From JANNVK01 sp031430435 (lineage in GTDB: Bacteria; Acidobacteriota; Blastocatellia; Pyrinomonadales; Pyrinomonadaceae), in the NCBI GenBank assembly GCA_031430435.1, contig JANPBM010000040.1:29212-93211 (forward strand): a stretch of 64,000 nucleotides of DNA. Direction: 5' to 3'. Each line of letters starts with the position of its first letter. The stretch's first letter is position 1. Made by a program: the position numbers and the translations under genes. Below the pieces are notes generated by a model. It was not told the origin of the DNA. It did no database searches and worked only from the letters and a program-made list of their open reading frames with translations. This document shows positions 1-9,000 of the stretch, one piece after another.

Positions 1-516
1 GCGGGAATCGGATGGCTCGGCAAGCACTCGAACGTGATTGCGAAAGAGTTCGGTTCGTGGTTTTTTATCGGCGAAATTTTGCTTGATGCACCGCTCGATT
101 ACGACGATTTTATCGAACCCGATCATTGCGGAAACTGCACGGCGTGTCTCGATGCCTGTCCGACCGGCGCGATTGTTTCGCCTTATACGGTTGACTCGAA
201 TGCGTGTTTGTCTTACGCTACTATTGAACTTCGTTCCGAAGAACTACCAATCAACATTACCCCGAATTTGGACGGCTGGCTTTACGGTTGCGACGTTTGC
301 CAAGATGTGTGTCCGTGGAATCGTTTTGAAAAGCCGACGACTGAAACACGATTTGAGCCGCGAAAAGGATTGATTTCGCCCGATTTAGATGAAATTATAG
401 AAATGTCGCCCGAAATTTACGTTGAAAAATTCCGCCGAAGCGCGATGAAACGAACAAAATTAAAAGGCTTGCAACGTAACGCGCGAGCGTTGCGGCAAGC
501 AAAAAGTAAAAGCTGA
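1..516 (+). CDS. queG: Epoxyqueuosine reductase QueG, C-terminal part (5' end outside window)
   Basis: Final step of queuosine synthesis: reduction of epoxyqueuosine to queuosine in tRNA, by a cobalamin and 4Fe-4S enzyme in the cytoplasm. The reading frame is open from base 1, so about half of the protein lies upstream. The fragment (171 residues) opens with the family motif AGIGWLGKHSN. It carries two ferredoxin-type clusters: Cys at about 43, 46, 49 and 53 (CGNCTACLDACP), and Cys at about 97, 100 and 104 (CDVCQDVCPWN). The C-terminal basic tail is typical of the family. The next gene follows after 70 bp and looks unrelated. The family call is secure. Confidence 0.93.
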   Translation, partial: AGIGWLGKHSNVIAKEFGSWFFIGEILLDAPLDYDDFIEPDHCGNCTACLDACPTGAIVSPYTVDSNACLSYATIELRSEELPINITPNLDGWLYGCDVCQDVCPWNRFEKPTTETRFEPRKGLISPDLDEIIEMSPEIYVEKFRRSAMKRTKLKGLQRNARALRQAKSKS

Positions 517-586
517 GATAAATTCAAATTACGTGTTTTCGGTTATGCCGAACGAGTCAGATACGCCTTAGTTATTGGAGAAGAAA

Positions 587-1996
587 ATGAAAAAATTACG
601 TCAAAATGTTGTGTTATTAGTTATTTCGGTCGCTTTGATTGCGTCGAGTTTTGCAACTGTGGTGCAAAGTTCGCAAACCTCAAACGCCAAAACCAAAGCC
701 GTGCCGACACCGAAAAAACAAACAAACTCAAACTCGAATACGAACAAAAAATCGAACACAAACTCAAACAAATCAACGACTTCCAAAACAAATACAAATA
801 ATCGGTCGAACACGAAGTCGAACTCTAATTCAAAGTCGAATTCAAACAAACAAACGGCGAACACAAAGTCGAACTCCAACTCAAAAAGTAATTCAAAATC
901 GAACTCGAACACAAAGTCGAACTCGAATGCTTCAACGAAATCAAACTCGAACACAAAGTCGAATTCTAAATCGAACTCGAATACTTCATCGAAAACAAAT
1001 TCAAACTCTAAAACCAATTCCAATTCAAAATCGAATTCAACCGGTAAATCAAACTCGAATACAAAGTCGAATTCCAATTCAAAATCGAACTCGAATAAAT
1101 CGAACACGACGGCGAGTAATTCAAACAAAACGCCGAGTATGAATTTACCGCAAGTGATTGTCAACACGGTTTCGGCTCGGATTAAAAGCCAACCGAGCGG
1201 CAGTTCAACCGAGCTTCGGCGGTCAAAACTGGGAACGATTTACGGCGTTTCGGAAAAAAAATCTTCGTGGTACAAAGTGCAATTTACCTCAGGCGGAAAA
1301 ACCGTCGGCGGTTGGATTCCGTCAACGGCGGTCGATGATTACGATGCGGCTTCGGGCGATGAAATTAACGCCCAAATTGTCGAACGATATTATGCCAAAG
1401 AAGGAATGAGTTTTACGGTTGCGTCCGAACTGGCGGCTTTTTTGGCGGGTATCAAAAATACGAACGCCGATTTAGGTTTGAAACGTTTGCTTTCGCTCAG
1501 ACAAGCCTTAAAAGCGTTGTCGAATCCGCCGAATAAAGAGCAAAAAGATTTCTTGAAAACGAGCGACACGGCGATTGTGTACAGCGAACCCGCAGGCGAA
1601 TGGTATGTCCGAAGCGAATTATTTTGGGATTTGCACAAAAAATACAAGCTCGAAAATATTGCTTGGGAAGCCGCCAAAAACCCGCTTCCGGGCGAATGCG
1701 AAGGTTATGTGAATTGTTATTTATTTTACGCCAAACAAACCGACGGCGAGTATTTGAATCTTTATCCCGAAGGTAAAAACGGCTTGGAAGCGTTGGTTAA
1801 TATCACAAATATGCTCGAACCGATTGTGCAGGATTTGACCGATAAAAGCGTTTATGTCGGTCCGACCGATGTCAGCGACCGTGCCGAATTTAATCAAACA
1901 ATATCCGATTTACGTTCGATTATTTCCAGATTAAGTTACACCGAAAAAGAAAAACCGCTTCAACAATTAGAAAGAATTGCCGAAGGGTTCAGATAA
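587..1996 (+). CDS. Secreted Ser/Asn/Lys-rich protein with SH3-like domain
   Basis: Unknown function. ATG at 587 is preferred over an in-frame TTG at 575 because GGAG at 577-580 lies 6 nt upstream of it. An N-terminal signal peptide (basic start, hydrophobic stretch, then SSFATVVQSS) is followed by about 140 residues built almost only of Ser, Asn, Lys and Thr. Next comes an SH3b-like segment (IKSQPSGSSTELRRSKLGTI and WYKVQFTSGGKTVGGWIP), then about 220 residues of predicted globular sequence with no match I recognise. The S/N/K tract is probably a flexible, surface-exposed linker. The SH3 part suggests binding to the cell wall or to peptides. A hairpin follows the stop at once. Confidence 0.8.
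   Translation: MKKLRQNVVLLVISVALIASSFATVVQSSQTSNAKTKAVPTPKKQTNSNSNTNKKSNTNSNKSTTSKTNTNNRSNTKSNSNSKSNSNKQTANTKSNSNSKSNSKSNSNTKSNSNASTKSNSNTKSNSKSNSNTSSKTNSNSKTNSNSKSNSTGKSNSNTKSNSNSKSNSNKSNTTASNSNKTPSMNLPQVIVNTVSARIKSQPSGSSTELRRSKLGTIYGVSEKKSSWYKVQFTSGGKTVGGWIPSTAVDDYDAASGDEINAQIVERYYAKEGMSFTVASELAAFLAGIKNTNADLGLKRLLSLRQALKALSNPPNKEQKDFLKTSDTAIVYSEPAGEWYVRSELFWDLHKKYKLENIAWEAAKNPLPGECEGYVNCYLFYAKQTDGEYLNLYPEGKNGLEALVNITNMLEPIVQDLTDKSVYVGPTDVSDRAEFNQTISDLRSIISRLSYTEKEKPLQQLERIAEGFR
720..1130 (+). repeat. Degenerate tandem repeat coding for Ser-Asn/Lys tract
   Basis: Imperfect short-period repeats of the type TCGAACTCGAACACAAAG encode runs such as SNSNTKSNSNSK inside the SH3 protein. Codons vary (TCG/TCA, AAC/AAT), so the tract is maintained at the protein level and is not a fresh expansion. 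All six frames are largely open here, which creates long meaningless open frames on the opposite strand. Confidence 0.85.
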
Positions 1997-2021
1997 AGTA
2001 AAATGGAAAAAAGAAAACTCA

Positions 2022-2057
2022 AAAGCGTCCGTATTCAAAGTTGAATGCGGACGCTTT
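2022..2057. terminator. Hairpin terminator between convergent genes
   Basis: Near-perfect 17-bp stem: arms 2022-2038 and 2041-2057 with one G-T wobble and a very short loop. It lies 25 bp after the stop of the SH3 protein and 54 bp from the end of the convergent PilT-like gene, so it may serve both strands. Confidence 0.75.
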
Positions 2058-2111
2058 GCTTAATTTTCGGGAAGTGCCGGAAAACGCAGAGTTTAAGGTT
2101 TCCCTTTTACC

Positions 2112-4193
2112 TTACATTTTTATCCCGTTGCGATTCAGAATCATCTCAAAACCCGGTTTATCGACGGCTTTGATGTATGCGTCTTTCGGTTCGACCAAAC
2201 CTTTTTGGACAAGTTCGAATAACGCATCGTTGAGCATCACCATTCCGTGCTGTTTGCCGGTTTGCATTGCCGAAGGAATTTGGAACGTTTTACCTTCTCG
2301 AATCAGGTTTGAAACTGCGGGCGTAACAATCAAAACTTCGAGTGCGGCAATTCGTCCGCCGCCTTTTTTCGGCAACAAAGTTTGGGCAATTACGCCACGC
2401 AAAGATTCCGACAGCATAATCCGAATTTGTTGTTGGCGATCGGCAGGGAATTGATCGATAATTCGGTCAATCGTCGATGCCGCCGTGCTGGTGTGCAACG
2501 TCCCGAAAACAAGATGTCCCGTTTCCGCCGTTTCAATCGCAATCGCAATCGTTTCCAAATCACGCATTTCGCCGACCAAAACAATGTCGGGATCTTCACG
2601 CAACGCCGCTCGCAACGCATCTTTGAACGAATCCGTATGATTGTGAACTTCGCGCTGATTTATCAAACATTTTTTGTTGTCGTGAACAAATTCAATCGGG
2701 TCTTCAATCGTAATAATGTGGTCTTCGCGTTCTTTGTTGATGTGATCGACCATCGCGCACAATGTGGTCGATTTGCCCGAACCCGTCGGACCTGTTACGA
2801 CCACCAAACCTTTGGAAAGATTACATAAATCGAGAATCGCACTCGATAAACCAAGTTTTTGAGCCGTTAAAATTTCGGACGGAATAACGCGGAAAACTCC
2901 GCCCGTTCCTTTTCTGTCCATAAAAATATTTGCCCGAAAACGCGCCAAACCTTTGATTTCATAAGCAAAATCGGTGTCGTGCCGACGCTCGAATTCTTCT
3001 ATGTTTTTCTTCGGCATGATCGAATAAAGCAATTCTTTCATTTTTTCCGGCGACACCGCCGAAAATTCTTTGCTCAACGACAACATTCGCCCGTCTTTTC
3101 TTACCAGCGGAATCATCGTCGCGGATAAATGCAAATCCGATGCTCCCATATTTGCCATTTTATGAAAGAAATCGTCCATTTGTTGGCGGGCATTGGCATT
3201 GAAAGCAACGGCGGTCGAAGTATTTGCACCCAAAAACTTGCTTTCATCGACTTGCTCGACAATTTCTATTCTTTCTTCCAACTGAGCAAATTTTATTCCG
3301 ACACAAATACCGATATTTGTTTTGTCGAGTTTGACCAGAAATTTTCCGAATTGATTGCCGTGAATAAACTCGCAGTGATTTGTTTCACTCAGCGATTTTT
3401 TTGCCTCAAAAGTAACAAGCGGTTCAATCAACAACAAAATGCGGGTTTCCAAAAGCGGTTTGCTCGTAATGGCGATTCGGTCGTTGGCGGTAACTAAAAT
3501 CGCCTCTTTGTTCGGCGCCAAAATAATCTCTACGCCGCGATTTTCTTTCAACTTTCGCAAATAATAATTTAACGAATCTGAGTTTTCGAGGTTTTCGTTT
3601 GAAATAACCGGAATGTCTTCAACTTTTGGCGGTTGAGCAAAACTATTCGGCTGAATCGGCAGAGTGTTTGTCTCGATCGGCGTGTAGCTTTGCAACGGGG
3701 TTTCTATCGGTTTATAAGTTTGGAGCGGGGGTTCTATCGGTTTATAAGTTTGAGCAGGAGTTTCAAGCGGAGTGTAGGTTTGCGGAAAACTCGTCGCAGG
3801 TCTCGGAGCAGCGTTTTCCGGAATATATTCAACCGGAGAATTATCGGTAAAAAGCGGGATCGCGGATGAACGATTAGCCGGCGAAAAGTCGCTTTTCAAG
3901 GTAGTTACGGACACAATAAAACCGCTCGGAGATTTGGTAATCCGAAAATCGAAGTTGCCGATGGCATTGCTGAATTGAAATTCAACCTCGTTGCGAGTCG
4001 GTAATTCTCGGCGAAGATCGCTCGGAATCAGCGGAAACATCATCATACTGATTTGTCCGCCTTGAATCGGCGCGGTTGAAACCTGCGTTTTTCCTTCCGA
4101 AGTTGTTACGAAAGGAATTTGGTTCGGTTCAAGTCGCAGTTCCGAACCTGCGCGAACGACAAGTTGTTGCAAATAACTGTTGATGGTATCCAT
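2112..4193 (-). CDS. PilT-like type IV pilus retraction ATPase with extended N-terminus
   Basis: The C-terminal 360 residues are a complete PilT-type hexameric ATPase that powers pilus retraction or twitching: GASDLHLS near 345, Walker A GPTGSGKST at about 468, Asp box ITIEDPIEF, Walker B region DPDIVLVGEMRD and His box TGHLVFGTLHT. With 693 residues it is about twice the usual PilT length. The extra N-terminus holds two segments of about 110 residues (near 1-105 and 210-320) that resemble each other and the N-terminal PilT module. They are joined by a Pro/Thr-rich linker of repeated TYKPIE-type units (about 145-185). No other pilus gene lies nearby. Residues 1-340 may dock a regulator; that part is unproven. 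Confidence 0.88.
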   Translation of the reverse strand: MDTINSYLQQLVVRAGSELRLEPNQIPFVTTSEGKTQVSTAPIQGGQISMMMFPLIPSDLRRELPTRNEVEFQFSNAIGNFDFRITKSPSGFIVSVTTLKSDFSPANRSSAIPLFTDNSPVEYIPENAAPRPATSFPQTYTPLETPAQTYKPIEPPLQTYKPIETPLQSYTPIETNTLPIQPNSFAQPPKVEDIPVISNENLENSDSLNYYLRKLKENRGVEIILAPNKEAILVTANDRIAITSKPLLETRILLLIEPLVTFEAKKSLSETNHCEFIHGNQFGKFLVKLDKTNIGICVGIKFAQLEERIEIVEQVDESKFLGANTSTAVAFNANARQQMDDFFHKMANMGASDLHLSATMIPLVRKDGRMLSLSKEFSAVSPEKMKELLYSIMPKKNIEEFERRHDTDFAYEIKGLARFRANIFMDRKGTGGVFRVIPSEILTAQKLGLSSAILDLCNLSKGLVVVTGPTGSGKSTTLCAMVDHINKEREDHIITIEDPIEFVHDNKKCLINQREVHNHTDSFKDALRAALREDPDIVLVGEMRDLETIAIAIETAETGHLVFGTLHTSTAASTIDRIIDQFPADRQQQIRIMLSESLRGVIAQTLLPKKGGGRIAALEVLIVTPAVSNLIREGKTFQIPSAMQTGKQHGMVMLNDALFELVQKGLVEPKDAYIKAVDKPGFEMILNRNGIKM
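3640..3800 (-). repeat. Tandem repeat in PilT linker (units like ETPLQTYKPI)
   Basis: Four to five imperfect units of about 33 bp encode ETPAQTYKPI, EPPLQTYKPI, ETPLQSYTPI and similar. They form a proline-rich spacer between the two N-terminal modules of the PilT-like protein. Two central copies are almost identical at DNA level, which suggests recent unit duplication. Confidence 0.75.
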
Positions 4194-4442
4194 AGATTGT
4201 TGAAGCGTAAAAGGTTGGTTTTTTTTGAATTCGGAGAATTAGAGTTGCAAGTTGGAATAACCCGCAAGAAAAAGCATAACACATTAAAATAATATTTGTC
4301 ATCATAAATTTTGTTAAAATAATTAAAATTTAATTTTGTGTTTCAAGTCAGTTTTTTCGATCGAATTCTTGAAGCAAACGAACGAGCATTATTTTTACGC
4401 ACTTTATAGGAAATTTCCAAATTTTGATGTAAACTTACCGGT

Positions 4443-4856
4443 ATGACCAATCTTTTTCATCTGGCGTTTCCCGTTCATAATTTGGACGATGCGCGCAAAT
4501 TTTACGGCGAGATTTTGGAGTGCGAAGAAGGCAGAAGTTCGGCACAGTGGATTGATTTCAATCTTTTCGGGCATCAAATTGTTGCTCATTTGGCAGAAAA
4601 TGCAGGTGTCGCGCAACACGCCAAAGTTGATGCCGACAACGTTCCCGTACCGCATTTCGGCGTTGTTTTACCGATGAACGAATTCAATGATTTTGCCGAA
4701 AAATTGAAATCGAAAGGCGTTGAGTTTATGATTGAACCGAAAATTCGATTCGCGGGCGAAGTCGGCGAACAAGCCACGATGTTTTTTCTTGACCCAAGCG
4801 GAAATGCTCTGGAATTTAAAGCGTTTGCAGACTTTTCGCAAGTTTTCGCAAAATAA
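4443..4856 (+). CDS. VOC (glyoxalase/bleomycin-resistance fold) family protein
   Basis: Small 137-residue metal-dependent enzyme or binding protein of the vicinal oxygen chelate superfamily. It shows the paired beta-alpha-beta-beta-beta layout: HLAFPVHNLDDARKFYGEIL at residues 6-25, HFGVVLP in the second half, and the closing FFLDPSGNALEFKAF with the usual Glu metal ligand. His6, His72 and Glu125 are the likely ligands. The substrate cannot be told from sequence. It begins a co-directional run (deacetylase 25 bp downstream, then oxidoreductase and deacetylase-like hydrolase) that may be one transcript. Confidence 0.82.
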   Translation: MTNLFHLAFPVHNLDDARKFYGEILECEEGRSSAQWIDFNLFGHQIVAHLAENAGVAQHAKVDADNVPVPHFGVVLPMNEFNDFAEKLKSKGVEFMIEPKIRFAGEVGEQATMFFLDPSGNALEFKAFADFSQVFAK

Positions 4857-4881
4857 TTCGACGACGTTCAAGTACGAAATT

Positions 4882-5820
4882 ATGAAAGTATTGTTTTGTT
4901 TAAGCTGCCTGTTTTTATTCGCGGTCAGTGCCGTGGCGCAAAATCGCCAAATCGCCGTAACCATCGATGATTTGCCGGTTGTTTCGCCGCGAGCCGATTT
5001 AAAAGTTCGTCGAAGTATTACGAAAAATCTGCTTGCAAAAGTCAAAAAAGCAAAGGTTCCCGCAATCGGTTTTGTCAACGAAAACAAACTTTATACGGAC
5101 GATAAACGCGTCGAAGCTCAAGTTGATTTACTCCGAATGTGGCTTGATAACGGACTCGAACTTGGCAACCATACATTTTCGCATTTGAGTTTGCACGATA
5201 ATTCGTTGGAAAAATACGAAGCCGATATTTTGAAAGGCGAGATTATTACCAAGGAACTTTTGCAAGCTAAGTCGTTGAAAATGCGATACTTTCGGCATCC
5301 GTATTTGTGGACGGGTTTGAGTTTGGACATCAAAAAAGACTTGGGAAATTTTTTGAGCGAACATAATTACACCATCGCGCCTGTTTCAATCGATAACGCC
5401 GATTGGGTTTTTGCGGCGGCTTATGAAAAGGCGTTTGCGAAAAACGACAAAAAATTGATGAAGCAAATCGGCAAGGCGTATGTTCCATATTTAGACGCAA
5501 AAACAGATTATTGGGAACGTCAATCCGTCAAACTTTTCAACCGTGAAATCAAACAAATTTTACTGCTTCACGCCAATTTTATTAACTCGGTTTACTTTGG
5601 CGACATCGCTGAAATGCTTGAAAAACGTAACTATAAATTCATCAAATTAGAAGAATCTTTAACCGACGAAGCGTATAATTTGCCGGATAATTTTGTCAAG
5701 CGAAACGGTATTTCGTGGCTTCATCGGTGGGCGTTGGACAAAGGCAGAGAATTTGTTTTGCTCGATGAGCCGAAAGTTCCCGAATTTGTGATGAAAGCCT
5801 CAGGATTTGATTCCGAATGA
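4882..5820 (+). CDS. Secreted polysaccharide deacetylase (NodB-like, carbohydrate esterase 4)
   Basis: Predicted to remove N-acetyl groups from an envelope polysaccharide in the periplasm. ATG at 4882 is chosen because it starts a clean signal peptide (MKVLFCLSCLFLFAVSAVAQ) that ends in an AQ cleavage site. NodB-homology landmarks follow: TIDDLP (catalytic and metal Asp), GNHTFSH (two metal His), and YFRHPYLWTG. The length, 312 residues, suits a single-domain member. The C-terminal half (ILLLHANFINSVYFGDIAEML) matches the family's substrate-binding end. The exact substrate, peptidoglycan or other, is not visible. Confidence 0.86.
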   Translation: MKVLFCLSCLFLFAVSAVAQNRQIAVTIDDLPVVSPRADLKVRRSITKNLLAKVKKAKVPAIGFVNENKLYTDDKRVEAQVDLLRMWLDNGLELGNHTFSHLSLHDNSLEKYEADILKGEIITKELLQAKSLKMRYFRHPYLWTGLSLDIKKDLGNFLSEHNYTIAPVSIDNADWVFAAAYEKAFAKNDKKLMKQIGKAYVPYLDAKTDYWERQSVKLFNREIKQILLLHANFINSVYFGDIAEMLEKRNYKFIKLEESLTDEAYNLPDNFVKRNGISWLHRWALDKGREFVLLDEPKVPEFVMKASGFDSE

Positions 5821-5824
5821 CGAA

Positions 5825-6991
5825 ATGACGAAAACCGAAATTTTAATCATCGGCGGCGGCGTTGTCGGGGCAAGTGTCGCGTATCATTTATCGAAACGCG
5901 GAGCGAAAAATGTCGTGATTTTGGAACGCGAAACGGCGCAAGGTTTCGGCTCGACGGGAAAAGCGACGGGCGGAATTCGCCAACAATTCGGCACGGAAAT
6001 CAACGTTAAAATGTCGCAATATTCAATCAACTTTTTGCGAAATTGCGAATTTGAAACAGGTTACGACCCACGCGGATATTTGTTTTTCGCAACCGATGAA
6101 AAACAACTTAACTATTTGAAAATAAACGTTGAATTGCAAAAATCGCTCGGCGTTGACGATGTTGAAATTGTCGATAAAGAGACGATCGGCGAAATGGTCG
6201 GCGGAATGAATTGCGAAGACATTGTCGGCGGAAGTTTTTGCCGCAGCGACGGTTTCATCAACCCGATTGCGTTGATGAAAGGTTTCACTCAAAACGCCGA
6301 AGGTGTGAAAATCGAAACCGCGAACGAAGTTTTATCGATCGAAACAACAGGCGAAAAAATTGTCGCGGTAAACACAAATAACGGACGAATCGAAGCCGAA
6401 AAAGTTGTGGTTTGCACAGGCGCGTGGGCGAAAAAGTTGGCGAAAAGTTGCGGAATCGAGTTGCCGATCGAGCCTTTGCGGCGACAAATTGTGTGGGCAA
6501 AAGCATCGGAACCTTTGCCGAAAAACTTGCCGATGGTCATCGATATCGGGACAGGTTTTCACTTTCGTCCCGCGATTGATTTTGTAAATCCGTCCGAAAC
6601 CGATGAAACGCACATCTTTTTTGCGTTTCCCGATAAAGCTGAAAAAGTTGGTTTTGACACGAGTTTCGACGAATCTTTTATCCCGAAAGTCGTTGAAAAA
6701 GCACGACATAGAGCAAGATTTTTAGCCGACGCGAAAATTATCCGCGAAAAATGTCGAGCAGGTTTATACGAAATTACGCCCGATTTTCACGCGATTCTCG
6801 GCGGTTGCGGAATCGAAGGTTTATATTTCGCCGGCGGTTTTTCGGGACACGGCGTGATGCACTCGCCCGCAACGGGACGCGCGTTGAGCGAGATAATTTT
6901 AGACGGAAAATCAAGTTTCCTTGACGTTTCGAGTTTGAGGTTGGAACGTTTTGCGACAGGCGAACTTTTAATCGAAAACGCATATATTTAA
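5825..6991 (+). CDS. FAD-dependent oxidoreductase, DAO family (sarcosine/glycine oxidase-like)
   Basis: Oxidises an amine or amino acid, passing electrons to FAD. The Rossmann dinucleotide motif GGGVVGASVAYHLSKRGAK sits at the N-terminus. STGKATGGIRQQF, EPLRRQIVWA and the C-terminal GLYFAGGFSGHGVMHSP are typical of the DAO fold found in sarcosine oxidase beta subunits and related dehydrogenases. I take ATG 5825, four bases after the deacetylase stop; an upstream TTG at 5807 would overlap that gene. The substrate is not predictable. Next to a metal-dependent amidohydrolase it might take part in amine catabolism, but this is inference only. Confidence 0.85.
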   Translation: MTKTEILIIGGGVVGASVAYHLSKRGAKNVVILERETAQGFGSTGKATGGIRQQFGTEINVKMSQYSINFLRNCEFETGYDPRGYLFFATDEKQLNYLKINVELQKSLGVDDVEIVDKETIGEMVGGMNCEDIVGGSFCRSDGFINPIALMKGFTQNAEGVKIETANEVLSIETTGEKIVAVNTNNGRIEAEKVVVCTGAWAKKLAKSCGIELPIEPLRRQIVWAKASEPLPKNLPMVIDIGTGFHFRPAIDFVNPSETDETHIFFAFPDKAEKVGFDTSFDESFIPKVVEKARHRARFLADAKIIREKCRAGLYEITPDFHAILGGCGIEGLYFAGGFSGHGVMHSPATGRALSEIILDGKSSFLDVSSLRLERFATGELLIENAYI

Positions 6992-7060
6992 CTTTCGTCG
7001 GGGTGCTTTGGAAAATTGTCGGAAAAATGAATCCGGCTGCCGACTACTGACTACTGAATT

Positions 7061-8008
7061 ATGAAAACAGCGCTAATCCATCATCCGATTGCCAAAAAAC
7101 ACAACACCGGCGAAGGTCATCCCGAAACGTCGAAACGTTACGAAGTTGTTATAAATGCTTTGAAAAACGACGTGAAACTTTGGTCGGAACTGCTCGAAGT
7201 CGAAGCAAAATCCGCCTCGAAAGGCATCATCCAAGCGGCACATACCCGCGAACATTATCAAGACGTGGAAAATGCGTTTGCCGACGGTTTTGAATCGTTG
7301 GACGCGGACACGATTATCTCGATGAATTCGTTTGAAGCGGCGAGTTTTGCCGCCGGCGGCGCGTGCAAAGCGGTTGATTTGGTGATGAAGGGCGAAGCCG
7401 CTAATGCGTTTGTCGTTACGCGACCGCCGGGACATCACGCGACCGCCGAAAAGTCGCAAGGCTTTTGTTTATTTAACAACGTGGCAATCGCAAGTCGTTA
7501 CGCCCAAAACATTTACAAAGAAGTTGAGCGTGTCGCAATTATCGACTGGGACGTGCATCACGGCAACGGCACGCAGGGAATTTTCTTCGACGATCCGAGC
7601 GTTTTCTTCTTTTCGATGCACCAATATCCGTGGTATCCGGGCAGCGGAAGTTACGGCGAAACAGGTTTCGGTCGCGGAAAAGATTACACGAAAAATCTGC
7701 CGGTCAAAGCGGGAACCGTCGCCAAAACGCAAAAACGAATGTTTGAAGCTGCGATTCACGAAATTTCCAAAAAATTCAAGCCCGATTTAATTATGATTTC
7801 CGCCGGTTTCGACGCGCACGAAAGCGATCCGCTCGGTCAACTGAAACTTGAAAACGAAGATTTTATTTCGATGACAAAAACGGTCAAACAATGGGCGAAT
7901 GATGTTTGCGGCGGCAGAATCGTCTCGGTTTTGGAAGGCGGTTACAATCTTGGAACTTTAGGCGCAACGGTTAAAAACCACGTTGCGGCGTTGGCAGACG
8001 AGATGTGA
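7061..8008 (+). CDS. Histone deacetylase-like amidohydrolase (AcuC/acetylpolyamine amidohydrolase family)
   Basis: Zn-dependent hydrolase of acetyl-lysine, acetylpolyamine or a related amide, 315 residues. All class I/II deacetylase signatures are present: RPPGHHA (general-base His pair), IIDWDVHHGNGTQ (two metal ligands), ISAGFDAHESDPLG (third ligand) and LEGGYN with the transition-state Gly-Tyr. Bacterial members act on acetyl-CoA synthetase or polyamines; which applies here is unknown. It follows the FAD oxidoreductase after 69 bp, a spacer that contains the word GACTACTGACTACTGA. The neighbour on the right is convergent. Confidence 0.92.
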   Translation: MKTALIHHPIAKKHNTGEGHPETSKRYEVVINALKNDVKLWSELLEVEAKSASKGIIQAAHTREHYQDVENAFADGFESLDADTIISMNSFEAASFAAGGACKAVDLVMKGEAANAFVVTRPPGHHATAEKSQGFCLFNNVAIASRYAQNIYKEVERVAIIDWDVHHGNGTQGIFFDDPSVFFFSMHQYPWYPGSGSYGETGFGRGKDYTKNLPVKAGTVAKTQKRMFEAAIHEISKKFKPDLIMISAGFDAHESDPLGQLKLENEDFISMTKTVKQWANDVCGGRIVSVLEGGYNLGTLGATVKNHVAALADEM

Positions 8009-8012
8009 TGAA

Positions 8013-8062
8013 GAGACGAAGTGCCTGAGAGAGAAAGCAACTTCACACCGTCGCTTCGTCTC
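8013..8062. terminator. Possible terminator hairpin between convergent genes
   Basis: Inverted repeat GAGACGAAG (8013-8021) and CTTCGTCTC (8054-8062), with a 32-nt loop and no clear T tract. It fills the 61-bp gap between convergent genes, which fits termination, but the loop is long. Confidence 0.4.
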
Positions 8063-8069
8063 ACGCTCG

Positions 8070-8933
8070 CTATTGAGCCGGTTTGAATAAACTCGGCGTT
8101 GTGTATGTAACGCCGAAGGTTACGCCGGTTCGCGGGCTGAATTTGGTCAAGCCGAAGACGGCGGCGGTGTCGAATCGCAAGCCGGAAACTTTGATTTGCG
8201 AGCCGATGCGAAAGTTTGAAATACTTTCTGTGCCGAGCGGAACTGTTCCGCCGCGCGTGTTTTTTCGTCCGTTGATTTCCGTCGCTAAATTTACTCGTTT
8301 GGTGAGTCGGAAAATTCCGGCTAAACCGTATAAAACAACATCGTTTTGGGTGAAAAGTTTGGTTGGCGCGGGAAAAATTCCGATTCCCAAGTTGCCGTAA
8401 ATGTTTGCTCGCGGATCGCCTTTCGGTTGTTTGCCGAAACGTTTTTGCAATAAAATTTTGCCGAAAACGTTGATTTGATTTACGCCGATTCCTTTTGATT
8501 GGTCGGAATTCGGCAAGACAAATCCGAGTTTTAACCCGACGGCGGGGAAAATTTTTGTTTCGCTTCGTAATTTAATTTTGGTTGAAATCGTGAAATCTCC
8601 GGTGTCGTTCGATGAGATATTGCTTGTGCTTAACGGAATTGCGGACGCGCCGAACGAATTTATCGCCAAATAGTTTTGCAATGTTCCTTCGACTTGCAAT
8701 TCAACGTTTGAATTTATTCCGACGCGCGTTCTAATCACGCCGAATTTCGATAAATCGCCTTTTAATCCCGACACGGGAAACTTTTCGTTTTGCGTAAACT
8801 CAACGCCCAACGCCAAATCGATCGAACCCGTCGGCGTAATATCGACATCATCGGTCAAAAGCGGACGCTGTTGCGCAACGGCGTAAACCGTCGAAAAACA
8901 GAGCAAAAATATGATGAAAAAAAGGCGTTTCAT
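8070..8933 (-). CDS. Outer-membrane beta-barrel protein of unknown role
   Basis: A 287-residue exported protein. ATG at 8933 begins a clear signal peptide (KRLFFIIFLLCFSTVYAVAQ) with cleavage after AVAQ. The mature part is a run of alternating short beta strands, with patterns such as FTISTKIKLRSETKIFPAVG and INVFGKILLQKR, and ends in Phe-rich strands (VTYTTPSLFKPAQ). This is the look of a 10-14-strand barrel, often annotated as a transporter. No specific family is recognised. It is separated from the upstream CPBP gene by a terminator, so it is probably its own transcript. Confidence 0.7.
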   Translation of the reverse strand: MKRLFFIIFLLCFSTVYAVAQQRPLLTDDVDITPTGSIDLALGVEFTQNEKFPVSGLKGDLSKFGVIRTRVGINSNVELQVEGTLQNYLAINSFGASAIPLSTSNISSNDTGDFTISTKIKLRSETKIFPAVGLKLGFVLPNSDQSKGIGVNQINVFGKILLQKRFGKQPKGDPRANIYGNLGIGIFPAPTKLFTQNDVVLYGLAGIFRLTKRVNLATEINGRKNTRGGTVPLGTESISNFRIGSQIKVSGLRFDTAAVFGLTKFSPRTGVTFGVTYTTPSLFKPAQ

Positions 8934-8965
8934 ACGAACATCATAAACCGATTCGGGCAGAGACG

Positions 8966-9000
8966 CAAAAGCGGGTGAAAATATAATTCGCCCGCTTTTG
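8966..9000 (-). terminator. Terminator of the CPBP protease gene
   Basis: 14-bp stem (8966-8979 with 8987-9000, one wobble) and a 7-nt AT loop, directly abutting the stop codon of the CPBP gene on the minus strand. The T-rich end is inside the stem. It also insulates the barrel gene from read-through. Confidence 0.75.

Noticed and set aside
601..1167. 188-codon open frame on the minus strand rich in Phe/Glu
   Set aside because: Mirror of the Ser/Asn/Lys repeat tract; repeated codons leave all frames open, and there is no ribosome site or plausible protein.
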